Below are positions 22,491 through 32,077 of a DNA stretch of 64,000 nucleotides, piece after piece. Source of the stretch: Vicia villosa (taxonomy: Eukaryota; Streptophyta; Magnoliopsida; Fabales; Fabaceae). Position 1 is the first letter of the stretch. Every line of letters begins with the position of its first letter. The stretch is taken from positions 947,001-1,011,000 of the forward strand of contig NW_026705156.1 of assembly GCF_029867415.1 (NCBI RefSeq), written 5' to 3'. Position numbers and translations under genes: made by a program. The notes under the pieces are model-generated. The model searched no databases and had not been told where the DNA came from. It worked only from the letters and a program-made list of their open reading frames with translations.

Positions 22491-25400
22491 ATGGAATCTG
22501 AGACAAGCATCAAGAATCTCGAAGAACAGAACGCCCAAGTTCAAGTAGCAATTCTGGAACTGGCAAAGGGGCAACAAGAACTGAAAGCCCTGATAATCAA
22601 GAAGAAAAAGAAGCCCAAAGGATCTGTAGGCTTGAGTCACCTGAAAAGGAAGATCAAAATCCCAGTCAAAAAGTTCAAAAAGCCACCGATCCCTGAAACA
22701 GTCGGTGATGGTGAACAAGAAGACAATCAAAGCAACCAGGGTTCTGCTAAACCCTCTCTCACTTCAAATGAAGAAGATGATCATTCTGGGGACGAACCGG
22801 ATGATGACAAATACCAACAGCTGGAAGACCGTATGAAAGCTATGGAGATACAAAAAATACCTGGCTTAGATTTCAATGATCTGGGGCTCATCTCGGATGT
22901 TGTTATCCCTCCAAAATTCAAAGTTCATGTCTTTGCAAAATATGATGGAGTTTCTTGCTCGAAACTACATCTGAGATCCTATGTGAGGAAGATACAACCT
23001 CATACAACAGATAACAAATTGTGGATTCACTTCTTCCAAGAAAGTCTGTCGGGTACACAACTCGAGTGGTACTACCAGCTGGAAAATACCAAGGTTCATA
23101 CCTGGGAAGAATTAGCTGCTGCTTTTTACAAACAGTACCAATACAATGCTGATCTTGCGCCAACCCGTACTCAACTAAGGGGCATGTCTATGGGACCAAA
23201 AGAAAGTTTCAAAGGATATGCACAAAAGTGGAGAGATATGGCTGGAAGGGTTCAACCATCCTTATCTGATCGCGAACTAGTCGACATGTTCATGGGCACT
23301 TTAACTGGCCCTTTCTATAGCCATTTGCTGGGAAGCTCATCATCAGGTTTCACTGACCTGATACTGACCGGAGAACGTGTCGAAAGTGGCATTCAAAATG
23401 GAAAAATTCAAATAGGTTCCTCCTCTGGTACTACAAAAAGGCCCATCAGCGGGAGAAATGAGGTCAATGCAACACAAATTCAGAAAAGTCGCAAAAGTGA
23501 GCAGCTTCAATCTGTAGGGGCAGTTCTGATCTCCGCATCTGCACCTCAAAAAGATCAACAGCCAAAATATACGCATCGACCAGATGCACCAAGAAGAAAT
23601 TTCGCCAGAATCAACATGCCAATCTCTCAGGCATTGCAGCACTTGCTAAAAGCAGATCTGATCACATTAAAAGGTCCTCCAAAGAATGTCAACACTTCCT
23701 CTCCGAATTATCGCCCTGATACGACATGTGCCTATCACTCAAACTGTCCAGGACATGACGCAGATCACTGCTGGGCCTTGAAAAATAAAATACAAGATAT
23801 GATAGATGCTGGGGAAATTGAGTTCGATCCTCCAGAAACTCCAAATGTCATCACTGCACCTATGCCAAAGCATGACAAAACTGTTAACGCTATCCTGGAC
23901 ACTGTTTACATCTATGATGTGAACGAATTATCAACTCCACTCTGCGAAGTCAAAGGAAAGCTAATCCGAGCTGGTTACTTCCCAGGATGTGACCCCGATT
24001 GCTTTTATTGCTCATACCTGCCCAATGGTTGTGAAAATCTGAGGATGGGAATTCAAAAGTGGACGGATCGCCGTATCATTATGTTTGAGAGGCTCCCTTC
24101 TATGGACGTGGTGTGCGAAGTCTTTGCAAACGGGATAAGAATAGAGGATGCCTCAGTGATCTCCAGCTTACCATTCAAAATCTCTGCCAAGGCTCCATTC
24201 AAAATTTCTGCTACACTCAAAGTGGCATCAATAGTCATTGCTAGTCCAACTCCATTTCCATACTCCTCAGACAAAGCTGTCCCATGGGGATACGACACTA
24301 ATGTTTATGTTCATGGAGTTAAGTAGAGTACCTCGACTGAAGAGGCCGCAAAGTTAACCACTCCAGCTGTGGGTAATATTGTGGGTACCAGCAAGATCAC
24401 GAGAAGTGGAAGAATCTTTTCACCAGAAATTTCTCCAAATATTGCTGCTGGTCCAGTCCGAGTCCCAGTTCCTAATCAAGATAACAACGCTTGAGGCAAA
24501 GAGCCACAAGTTGAACAAGTTCAAACCCCGGTGGAGATCACTGCTGAGGATCCATCAAAGCAAGAAATGGAGGAAATATTGAAAATCATCTGCAAAAGTG
24601 ATTACAATATTGTTGAGCAACTGGGGCACACCGCTTCAAAAATCTCAATGCTATCTCTGCTAAAATATTCAGAAGCTCATGCCAAAGCTCTGATGAAGTT
24701 CCTTAAAGCTGCGCATGTGCCTCAAGAGATCTCAGTCGACCAATTCGAGAATTGTGTTGCCAATCTAACCGTGAACAATGGTCTCGGTTTCTCTGATGTG
24801 GATCTAACCCCTGCTGGAAAAAATCACAACAAAGCCCTACATATCTCCATTGAATGTAATGGCACCACTCTATCTCATGTGCTAGTAGATAACGGTTCTT
24901 CTTTGAACGTGTTACCGAAAACAATACTAGAAAAGCTTGACTTCGAAGGAATTGTGTTACAACCAAGTGATGTTGTGGTAAGAGCCTTTGACGGGTCAAC
25001 CAGAACGGTATACGGAAAAGTGAATCTCCCAATCAGAGTGGGTTCTCAAATCTTCGATTCTATCTTTTACGTAATGGAAATTCACCCAGCCTACTCCTGT
25101 TTACTTGGACGCCCTTGGATACATGGGGCAAACGCTGTAACTTCTACCCTGCATCAGAAGTTAAAATATCCAGTAAAAGGAAAGATTGTCACAGTCTATG
25201 GCGAAGAGGAATATGTGGTTAGTCACCTAAGCAATTCCAAATATGTTAAGTTGGAGGACGAATTCATCGAAACTCCATGCCAATCATTTGAGGTGGTCTC
25301 CCCAGATGTCTCTACCACCAAGCATATTCCTGCTACTCCAACTACAACTATGGCTTCTCTCAAAGATGCCAAAGCCATGATTGAACAGGGTGATTGCACA

Positions 25401-26267
25401 GTATGGGGACAGCTTCCCGATATACCCTACAAGTCTGACAAACTAGGCCTGGGCTATGATAGTGAAGATCAAAAGAATGATCAAGGTCCTCGTTCTGGAG
25501 GATTAATGTTACACTTCGTCAGCCAAGAAGTAAACGCTATTGAAGATGAAGGAGTGCTCTTGAACCATATCATTCAGCCATATCCATATGAGATTCCACC
25601 CATTTCCATGGGAATGTGGGATGCTGTGGGAGAACCAAGTGGCGGGTATAATTATCAGTATGCCGCACCTCAGAATTCTTATATTGCTATGGAAGACCTT
25701 ATCCCGACTGGATGGGGTGATCAAATTAAAAATGACGAAAGTTTCACAAGTCCTGTCACTGAGCAATATCAAAATCCACCCAAAGAAGTATGGGACACGC
25801 TAGGAGAACCCAACGGCAAATATGACTATAGGGTGAAATATTCCGCTCCTCCGAGCTCACAAATTGCTATCAAGGACATTGTCCCAACTGGATGGGATGA
25901 ACATTACGATGACAATTTCGCTTTTGAAGAAGCAAGGGAAATACCAAATAACGAGGGTTGCTTTCTGTCAGCATACACTCCTCATCAGGATGCACAAGTC
26001 TCTATTCAAAACCTCATCCCGACTGCATGGGACGGCCTTATCGAGCATCTCGCTCAGCCAACAGAGATATCTCAGCCTGGGCTCTCGTATCCAGCAGAGT
26101 ATATCCCTTATCCCGAAGGATCACCGACTTATTTTTCCACTAATGAAATCAATACTGTGGAAGATGAAGAAGACAACTGCAACTGGAACAGCGGGATACT
26201 CCCTGCTCACAACAGTGGATTGAACAACTGGAAAGCTGAGGATGTGATCTCCTTTGACCAGGAGTAA
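22491..26267 (+). pseudogene. Ogre gag-protease frame with two in-frame stops
   Basis: This single frame encodes the capsid and aspartic protease. I prefer the ATG at 22491 (ME-SETSIKN, coiled-coil start) over 22446 because it follows an acceptor-like site. A lysine-rich segment (22600-22690) precedes a retrotransposon gag domain (about 22870-23400). A Cys/His cluster, C-x2-H-x2-C-x2-H-x3-H-C, lies near 23726-23770. Stops TAG at 24324-24326 and TGA at 24492-24494 interrupt the frame between gag and protease; the same frame resumes each time. The protease shows VLVDNGSSLNVLP near 24880-24920 and a LLGRPWI motif near 25100. Its C-terminal tail has three related repeats ending IPTGW. Without suppression the stops prevent protease production. 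Confidence 0.85.
25595..26050 (+). repeat. Three protein-level IPTGW repeats at the protease C-terminus
   Basis: Units with W-D-x-x-GEP-x-G-x-Y-x-Y, then I-x-x-(L/I)-(I/V)-PT-(G/A)-W-(G/D) recur at about 25610-25715 and 25790-25900; a third half-unit with IQNLIPTAWD lies near 26005-26035. Spacing is about 60 residues. Their role is unknown. Confidence 0.7.
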
Positions 26268-26537
26268 ATGCCATTTCCTGTTTTCTTTGTGTATAATGTG
26301 CAAAGATAAAAATGGTTCCTGAACAATCGAACCATGAGCTTGAAAGTCGTGTGCCTTAGCACACTGATCCTTCTATAAGGGCTTATCATATCATGATCAT
26401 GTGCATTCAATAAAATCATGGGACGCTTGCATATTTAAAATTTTGTGATCCTTTTTCTTTCTTTCTTCGCTTTCAAATAGCTATGTTTTTTTTCACACAC
26501 ACTCACATAACTAACATGCAAATTCACATACACTCTA
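26268..26537 (+). other. Putative Ogre intron between protease and RT
   Basis: Ogre elements are known for an intron here. A branch-like CTAAC (26511) and CTCTAG acceptor (26538) precede the open pol frame. The donor is unclear: GAGTAAATG at the gag-pro stop is the nearest GT but would not join cleanly to the pol frame with that acceptor. Confidence 0.45.
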
Positions 26538-29500
26538 GATCCAGTCAACAACGATTCTGCTATTGCCCGTCATGACTTTGAAAGTCCGATCTACCAAACT
26601 GAGGACGAAAGTGAGGAAGATTGTGAAGTGCCAAGAGAAATTGCAAGGCTGCTAGAACAAGAAGACAAGGCCATACAGCCTCACGAGGAGCCAATTGAGG
26701 TCATCAACTTGGGCAGCAACGAAGAAAAGAAAGAAGTCAAAATAGGGGCTGATTTAGAACACAGCATCAAGCAAAGACTGATTCAAATGCTGCGAGACTA
26801 CGTCGAGATATTCGCCTGGTCCTATGAAGATATGCCAGGCCTTGACACGGACATTGTAGTTCATCGCCTGCCAATCAAAGAAGGTAGCACTCCAGTCAAA
26901 CAGAAACTACAAAGGAGTAGGCCTGATATGTCAAAAAAGATCAAAGACGAGGTTGAAAAACAGTTCAATGCCGGATTCCTAAAAGTTGTAAGTTATCCAC
27001 CTTGGATAGCTAACATCGTGCCTGTACCTAAAAAAGACGGGAAAATCAGAATGTGCGTGGACTACAGAGATCTGAACCGGGCAAGCCCCAAAGATTATTT
27101 CCCTTTACCACACATCGATGTACTGGTTGACAATACCGCACAATGCAAGGTATTCTCCTTTATGGACGGATTCTCAGGGTACAATCAAATCAAGATGGCA
27201 CCCGAAGACATGGAAAAAACCACCTTCACAACACCCTGGGGAACCTTTTGTTACAAAGTAATGCCCTTTGGTCTAAAAAACGCAGGAGCAACCTATCAAC
27301 GTGCAATGGTAGCGCTATTTCATGATATGATTCATCAAGAAATAGAGGTGTATGTCGATGACATGATTGCAAAATCCAACACCGAGGAAGAACATCTAGG
27401 TCATTTACACAAGTTGTTTGACAGACTCAAGAAATACAAGTTGCGACTGAACCCAAATAAGTGTACCTTTGGAGTAAGATCCGGCAAACTCTTAGGTTTC
27501 ATCGTCAGCAGCAAAGGTATTGAGGTTGATCCCGCCAAGGTTAAAGCCATTCAAGAAATGCCTATACCTCGTACCGAGAAACAAGTCAGAGGATTCTTGG
27601 GACGTCTAAATTACATCGCCCGATTTATTGCCCACATGACTACTACTTGTGTGCCGATCTTCAAACTGTTGAAGAAAGATCAAGTGGAAAGGTGGAATGA
27701 CAAATGCCAGTTAGCCTTTGACAAAATCAAAGAATATCTCCAAAAACCTCCAATCTTGTTGCCACCTGTGGAAGGCAGACCTCTGATAATGTACCTAACT
27801 GTGTTAGAAGACTCAATGGGGTGTGTATTAGGGCAACATGACGAATCCGGCCGAAAGGAGCACGCAATCTACTATCTTAGCAAAAAGTTTACCGATTGTG
27901 AAACAAGATACTCACTACTCGAAAAAACTTGTTGTGCCTTAGCTTGGGCGGCTCGCCGACTAAGACAGTACATGCTAAATCACACCACTTTCCTAATCTC
28001 CAAAATGGATCCCATCAAATACGTGTTCGAAAAACCTGCTCTCTCTGGAAGAATAGCGAGATGGCAAATGATCTTAACAAAATATGACATTCAATACACT
28101 TCACAAAAAGCAATCAAAGGAAGTGTGGTAGCTGATCATCTGGCTCATCAAGCAGTGGATGATTATCAAGCATTGAACTTTGACTTCCCAGACGAAGACA
28201 TTATGCTAGTCAATGACTACAAACAACCAGGACCAGAAGAAGGACCCGAGTCAGGATCCCGTTGGACTATGGTTTTTGACGGAGCTTCTAATGCACTTGG
28301 CAATGGCATCGGAGCTGTGATCATTTCCCCCGCAGGAGGTCATACGCCATTCGCTGCCAGGTTATGCTTCAATTGCACTAACAATATAGCCGAATACGAA
28401 GCATGTATTCTGGGTCTTAAAGCTGCAATCGATCTAGGAATCAAATTCCTGGAAGTCTACGGAGACTCGGCCTTGGTAATCTACCAAGTCAAAGGGGAAT
28501 GGGACACGAAGCACCCGAATCTAATTCCTTACAAAGAATATGTGCTGAGTTTGATTCCTTACTTCGAAGAAATCACTTTCGAACACATCCCACGCGAGGA
28601 AAATCAACTAGCTGATGCTTTAGCTACCATGTCATCCATGTTCAAATTGAGGTGGGACAACGAGGCGCCTATGATCACCATTTACAGGCAAGATGAACCA
28701 TCCTATTGCAATGAGATCAATACCGAGGGAACCGAGGAAAAACCATGGTTCCATGAAGTAAAAAGATATCTCGAAGCTCAGGAGTACCCTGAAGGGGCAT
28801 CCATTAACGACAGAAAGTTTCTAAGGAGATTTGCTGCCAAATTCTTTCTAAGCAATGGAACCTTATACAAACGCAACCATGACTCGACTTTACTTCGCTG
28901 TGTAAACAAGAAGGAAGCAGAACAGATCATGGAAGAAATACACAATGGTACCTTCGATACTCATTCCAGTGGACATACAATGGCTAAAAAGATCCTTAGA
29001 GCAGGTTATTACTGGTCTACCATGGAAACAGACTGCCATCATCACTCCCGAACATGTCACAAATGCCAGATATACGCTGACAAAGTACATGTACCTCCAG
29101 TTCCATTAAGCGTCCTGACGGCTCCTTGGCCTTTTGCAATGTGGGGTATTGATATGATTGGAGAAATCAAACCTACTGCCTCCAACGGACATCGCTTTAT
29201 CCTGGTCGCTATTGACTACTTCACAAAGTGGGTAGAAGCAGCTTCATTTGCTTCTGTTACCAAGAATGTGGTGGCCCGGTTCATCAAATACAATCTCATT
29301 TGTCGGTACGGCATCCCTGAACGGATTATCACGGACAATGGCACAAATCTAAACAACAGAATGATTACTGAACTTTGCACACAGTTCAAGATCAAACATC
29401 ATAATTCTTCTCCATATCGACCAAAGATGAACGGCGCGGTGGAAGCTGCCAACAAGAACATCAAGAAAATCATGCAAAAAATGACAGTAACCTACAAAGA

Positions 29501-29993
29501 CTGGCATGAGATGTTGCCTTTTGCTCTTCATGGTTATCGCACATCTGCGCGTACTTCAACAGGGGCAACTCCATTCTCCTTAGTCTATGGTATGGAGGCA
29601 GTTCTTCCAATTGAAATTCAGATTCCTTCCCTAAGGATTATGAAAGAAGCCAATCTAGACGAAGACGATTGGATTCAAACACGGTTGGACCAGATAAACT
29701 TGATTGATGAGAAAAGGCTCGCCGCTATTTGTCATGGTCAGCTATACCAAAAGCGTATGATCAAAGCCTTCAACAAAAAAGTCAAAAGTCAAGCATACCA
29801 AACTGGTGGCTTGGTTATCAAACGCATCATCTTACCACAAGGTGATCCCAGAGGCAAATGGACTCCCACCTACGAGGGACCATTCATAATCAAGAAAATA
29901 TTCTCCGGCGGCGCCATGTTGCTTACCACCATGGATGGCGAGGATTTCCCACACCCTGTGAATGCTGACATAGTCAAAAAATACTTCGCTTAA
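26538..29993 (+). CDS. Ogre pol: reverse transcriptase, two RNase H domains, integrase
   Basis: An uninterrupted frame, open from 26511; no early ATG is needed if it is joined by splicing. Numbered from the GTG at 26628: RT about 80-300 with D180 in MDGFSGY and YVDD 242-245; classical RNase H about 385-505; a second, archaeal-type RNase H about 545-670 with D551, E589, D613 and D663; integrase HHCC H779, H783, C810, C813; catalytic D842, D903, E939 with exactly 35 residues between the last two; C-terminal region ending near residue 1121. The dual RNase H is the hallmark of the Tat/Ogre lineage. All catalytic residues I can place are present, so pol is apparently intact while gag-pro is broken. 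Confidence 0.93.
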   Translation, partial: DPVNNDSAIARHDFESPIYQTEDESEEDCEVPREIARLLEQEDKAIQPHEEPIEVINLGSNEEKKEVKIGADLEHSIKQRLIQMLRDYVEIFAWSYEDMPGLDTDIVVHRLPIKEGSTPVKQKLQRSRPDMSKKIKDEVEKQFNAGFLKVVSYPPWIANIVPVPKKDGKIRMCVDYRDLNRASPKDYFPLPHIDVLVDNTAQCKVFSFMDGFSGYNQIKMAPEDMEKTTFTTPWGTFCYKVMPFGLKNAGATYQRAMVALFHDMIHQEIEVYVDDMIAKSNTEEEHLGHLHKLFDRLKKYKLRLNPNKCTFGVRSGKLLGFIVSSKGIEVDPAKVKAIQEMPIPRTEKQVRGFLGRLNYIARFIAHMTTTCVPIFKLLKKDQVERWNDKCQLAFDKIKEYLQKPPILLPPVEGRPLIMYLTVLEDSMGCVLGQHDESGRKEHAIYYLSKKFTDCETRYSLLEKTCCALAWAARRLRQYMLNHTTFLISKMDPIKYVFEKPALSGRIARWQMILTKYDIQYTSQKAIKGSVVADHLAHQAVDDYQALNFDFPDEDIMLVNDYKQPGPEEGPESGSRWTMVFDGASNALGNGIGAVIISPAGGHTPFAARLCFNCTNNIAEYEACILGLKAAIDLGIKFLEVYGDSALVIYQVKGEWDTKHPNLIPYKEYVLSLIPYFEEITFEHIPREENQLADALATMSSMFKLRWDNEAPMITIYRQDEPSYCNEINTEGTEEKPWFHEVKRYLEAQEYPEGASINDRKFLRRFAAKFFLSNGTLYKRNHDSTLLRCVNKKEAEQIMEEIHNGTFDTHSSGHTMAKKILRAGYYWSTMETDCHHHSRTCHKCQIYADKVHVPPVPLSVLTAPWPFAMWGIDMIGEIKPTASNGHRFILVAIDYFTKWVEAASFASVTKNVVARFIKYNLICRYGIPERIITDNGTNLNNRMITELCTQFKIKHHNSSPYRPKMNGAVEAANKNIKKIMQKMTVTYKDWHEMLPFALHGYRTSARTSTGATPFSLVYGMEAVLPIEIQIPSLRIMKEANLDEDDWIQTRLDQINLIDEKRLAAICHGQLYQKRMIKAFNKKVKSQAYQTGGLVIKRIILPQGDPRGKWTPTYEGPFIIKKIFSGGAMLLTTMDGEDFPHPVNADIVKKYFA

Positions 29994-30011
29994 AAAGAAA
30001 AAAACAGCTCG

Positions 30012-30152
30012 CTAAGTTGAAAACCTGAAAGGGCAACTTAGGCAAAAAATGAGCGTCTCGGTGGATTGAAAACCCGAAAGGGCGGTCCAGGCAAAAATTA
30101 GAGACTAAACAAATACTATCCCGGTAGGCTGAAAACCTGAAAGGGCAGCCTA
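30012..30152 (+). other. Three tandem covarying RNA hairpins after pol
   Basis: At 30012-30041, 30062-30089 and 30125-30152 the same design recurs: a 7-8 bp outer stem, AAAA, then CCY-GAAA-GGG, an inner 3-bp stem with a GAAA tetraloop. Outer stems are CTAAGTTG/CAACTTAG, TGGATTG/CGGTCCA (two G-T pairs) and TAGGCTG/CAGCCTA. Sequence differs while pairing is kept. They start 19 bases after the pol stop codon. Confidence 0.75.
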
Positions 30153-30179
30153 GGCAAAAGTTAGGGAATGAAGCATACA

Positions 30180-31285
30180 ACTATGTTCCGTTCAGCTGCC
30201 TACTAACCGTCAAGATTCAACACCTCAAAGACACCGATCAGTCCAATCACTTTCTTCCAACAAGTGAGGGATGAGATGCTCGAAGACAGATTGGCAATAG
30301 TAGAGTTGAAACTTGACTGGATCATTTTCACATAGCTATTTATCTTTATAAATACTTTCCAAAACTTTATGACAGTTTCCTACTTCTAGAATTGTTGTCT
30401 CCCTGTGCTAATCAGCCTATCATGGCTCTTTTTCAAAAATCAATGCAGCTTAGGCTCAAAAATCACTATTTTTCACTTTTTCTGTTTTTAAATACGTAAA
30501 CGTCCCAATGATAATTTTGAATGAACATGTGCATTTGAATATGATTGATGTTTACCAGGAAAAACAGGAATAGCATTCAGGAAATGTCCCAATTATCTGG
30601 ACATCATTCCATCAGAAGGAAATCCCCAAGAGAAGCGCATTTCTCAGCAAATTCCTCAAAAAGATTTTCTCTTCAAAAGAAGTCTTATCCCCCAGCAGGG
30701 TTGTTCCAGATTACTATCTTCAGAAGGTGTGATCCCCGCACCCGGACTTGGTCAGATAGTGCATCGGAGGATTATGCATCTTCCTCATTCCCATTTGAAA
30801 GGGCATCAGAACTTCCAGCTACCTTTCATTCCCAAGTGATAGTCAAAGATCCTTCAACAGAGTACCATGATTCTCAAAGAATTTCCCCAGCCGAGGATAC
30901 TCAAACAAGACAAAAGATCATCAACAATCACAATATAGTCATATCCAGATGACTGACGGAAATTTATTTTCCCAAAAAGAAGCTTGACATCACATTCATA
31001 TATCACACATTCATATTCACATTCGTACATCATACATCATACATCATGCATCATGCGCATATTCATACATAACATAACATGCCTATTTCTCCTTTAGCTC
31101 GAGAATATCTCACATTGCATGCATATTGCATATCACTAACTTGATTTTTCAGGTAGACGGATATCTTCAACAAAGATGTTCTCAATCACATGCAGTGTTC
31201 ACCTGAATTCCATGAACGGTTCTCTCAGATATAATCAAGCCGAAGATTCATTCTGATCACTTATCAACTCAAAAACAAACATCAC
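30180..31285 (+). other. Ogre 3' untranslated region
   Basis: No recognisable domain. A 135-codon ORF (30545-30952) has low-complexity, Ser/Arg-rich composition and I do not support it as a gene. 31000-31080 carries short CATCATACAT repeats, and there are TTTCAG acceptor-like sites near 31150. Confidence 0.5.
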
Positions 31286-31806
31286 AGATCTAAAGTCGAT
31301 ACCACAGACGGTTCCAGAACGATCTAACATCGCAGATCTAAAGTTGATACCTCAGACGGTTCCAGAACGATCTAACATCGAAGATCTAAAGTTGATACCT
31401 CAGACGGTTCCAGAACGATCTAGCATCGAAGATCTAAAGTCGATACCTCATACGGTTCCAGAACGATCTAACATCGAAGATCTAAAGCGATACCTCAGAC
31501 GGTTCCAGAACGATCTAACATTGCAGATCTAAAGCGATACCTCAGACGGTTCCAGAACGATCTAACATTGCAGATCTAAAGAGATACCTCAGACGGTTCC
31601 AGAACGATCTAACATTGCAGATCTAAAGCGATACCTCAGACGGTTCCAGAATGATCTAACATCACAGATCTAAAGCGATACCTCAGACGGTTCCACAATG
31701 ATCAACTTCCAAAATCTAAAATGGAAAAACTTTGGACAAGTTCCGTAACGATTATCCTCCTAGACTTAAAGCGGTAACCTTGGACGGTTCCGAAACAGTC
31801 AACACA
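31286..31806 (+). repeat. About 48-bp tandem array, nine good and two degenerate units
   Basis: Unit core: AGATCTAAAG, then GATACCTCAGACGG, then TTCCAGAACGATCTAACAT. The first four units are 48 bp; later ones are 46-47 bp after losing a base near TAAAGTC/TAAAGC. Units 10 and 11 are strongly diverged. The 62-codon ORF here simply repeats a 16-residue motif while units are 48 bp. Confidence 0.9.
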
Positions 31807-32077
31807 AAGACTTTCAAATCCTTCATCAAGATATAATCAATGGATTCATTCTGATGAACAAACCATCAACCCATTCACCAGGTGGCATCTGAAAGCCCAT
31901 CTCAGGTAATGTTTCAATCTGCCAACAACATTTCGCAGACGACATTCAAATGCAACTTCCAACATCTCTTCTGATCAAGGTAAGTGCAAATTTTCAGGGC
32001 ATCTAAATATTCAATCATCTTCTACCTTCAGATTTCAGACAATCTCTTCAGGTTTAAGAAGATTGAATAGGGGCAAC

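Noticed and set aside
30545..30952. 135-codon ORF in the Ogre 3' region
   Set aside because: No domain; Ser/Arg-rich low complexity; probably untranslated.
31344..31532. 62-codon ORF with 16-residue repeats
   Set aside because: Arises from 48-bp repeats and breaks down when unit length changes.
31286..31806. CRISPR-like regular array
   Set aside because: Units are directly adjacent with no unique spacers, inside a plant retrotransposon; ordinary tandem repeat.
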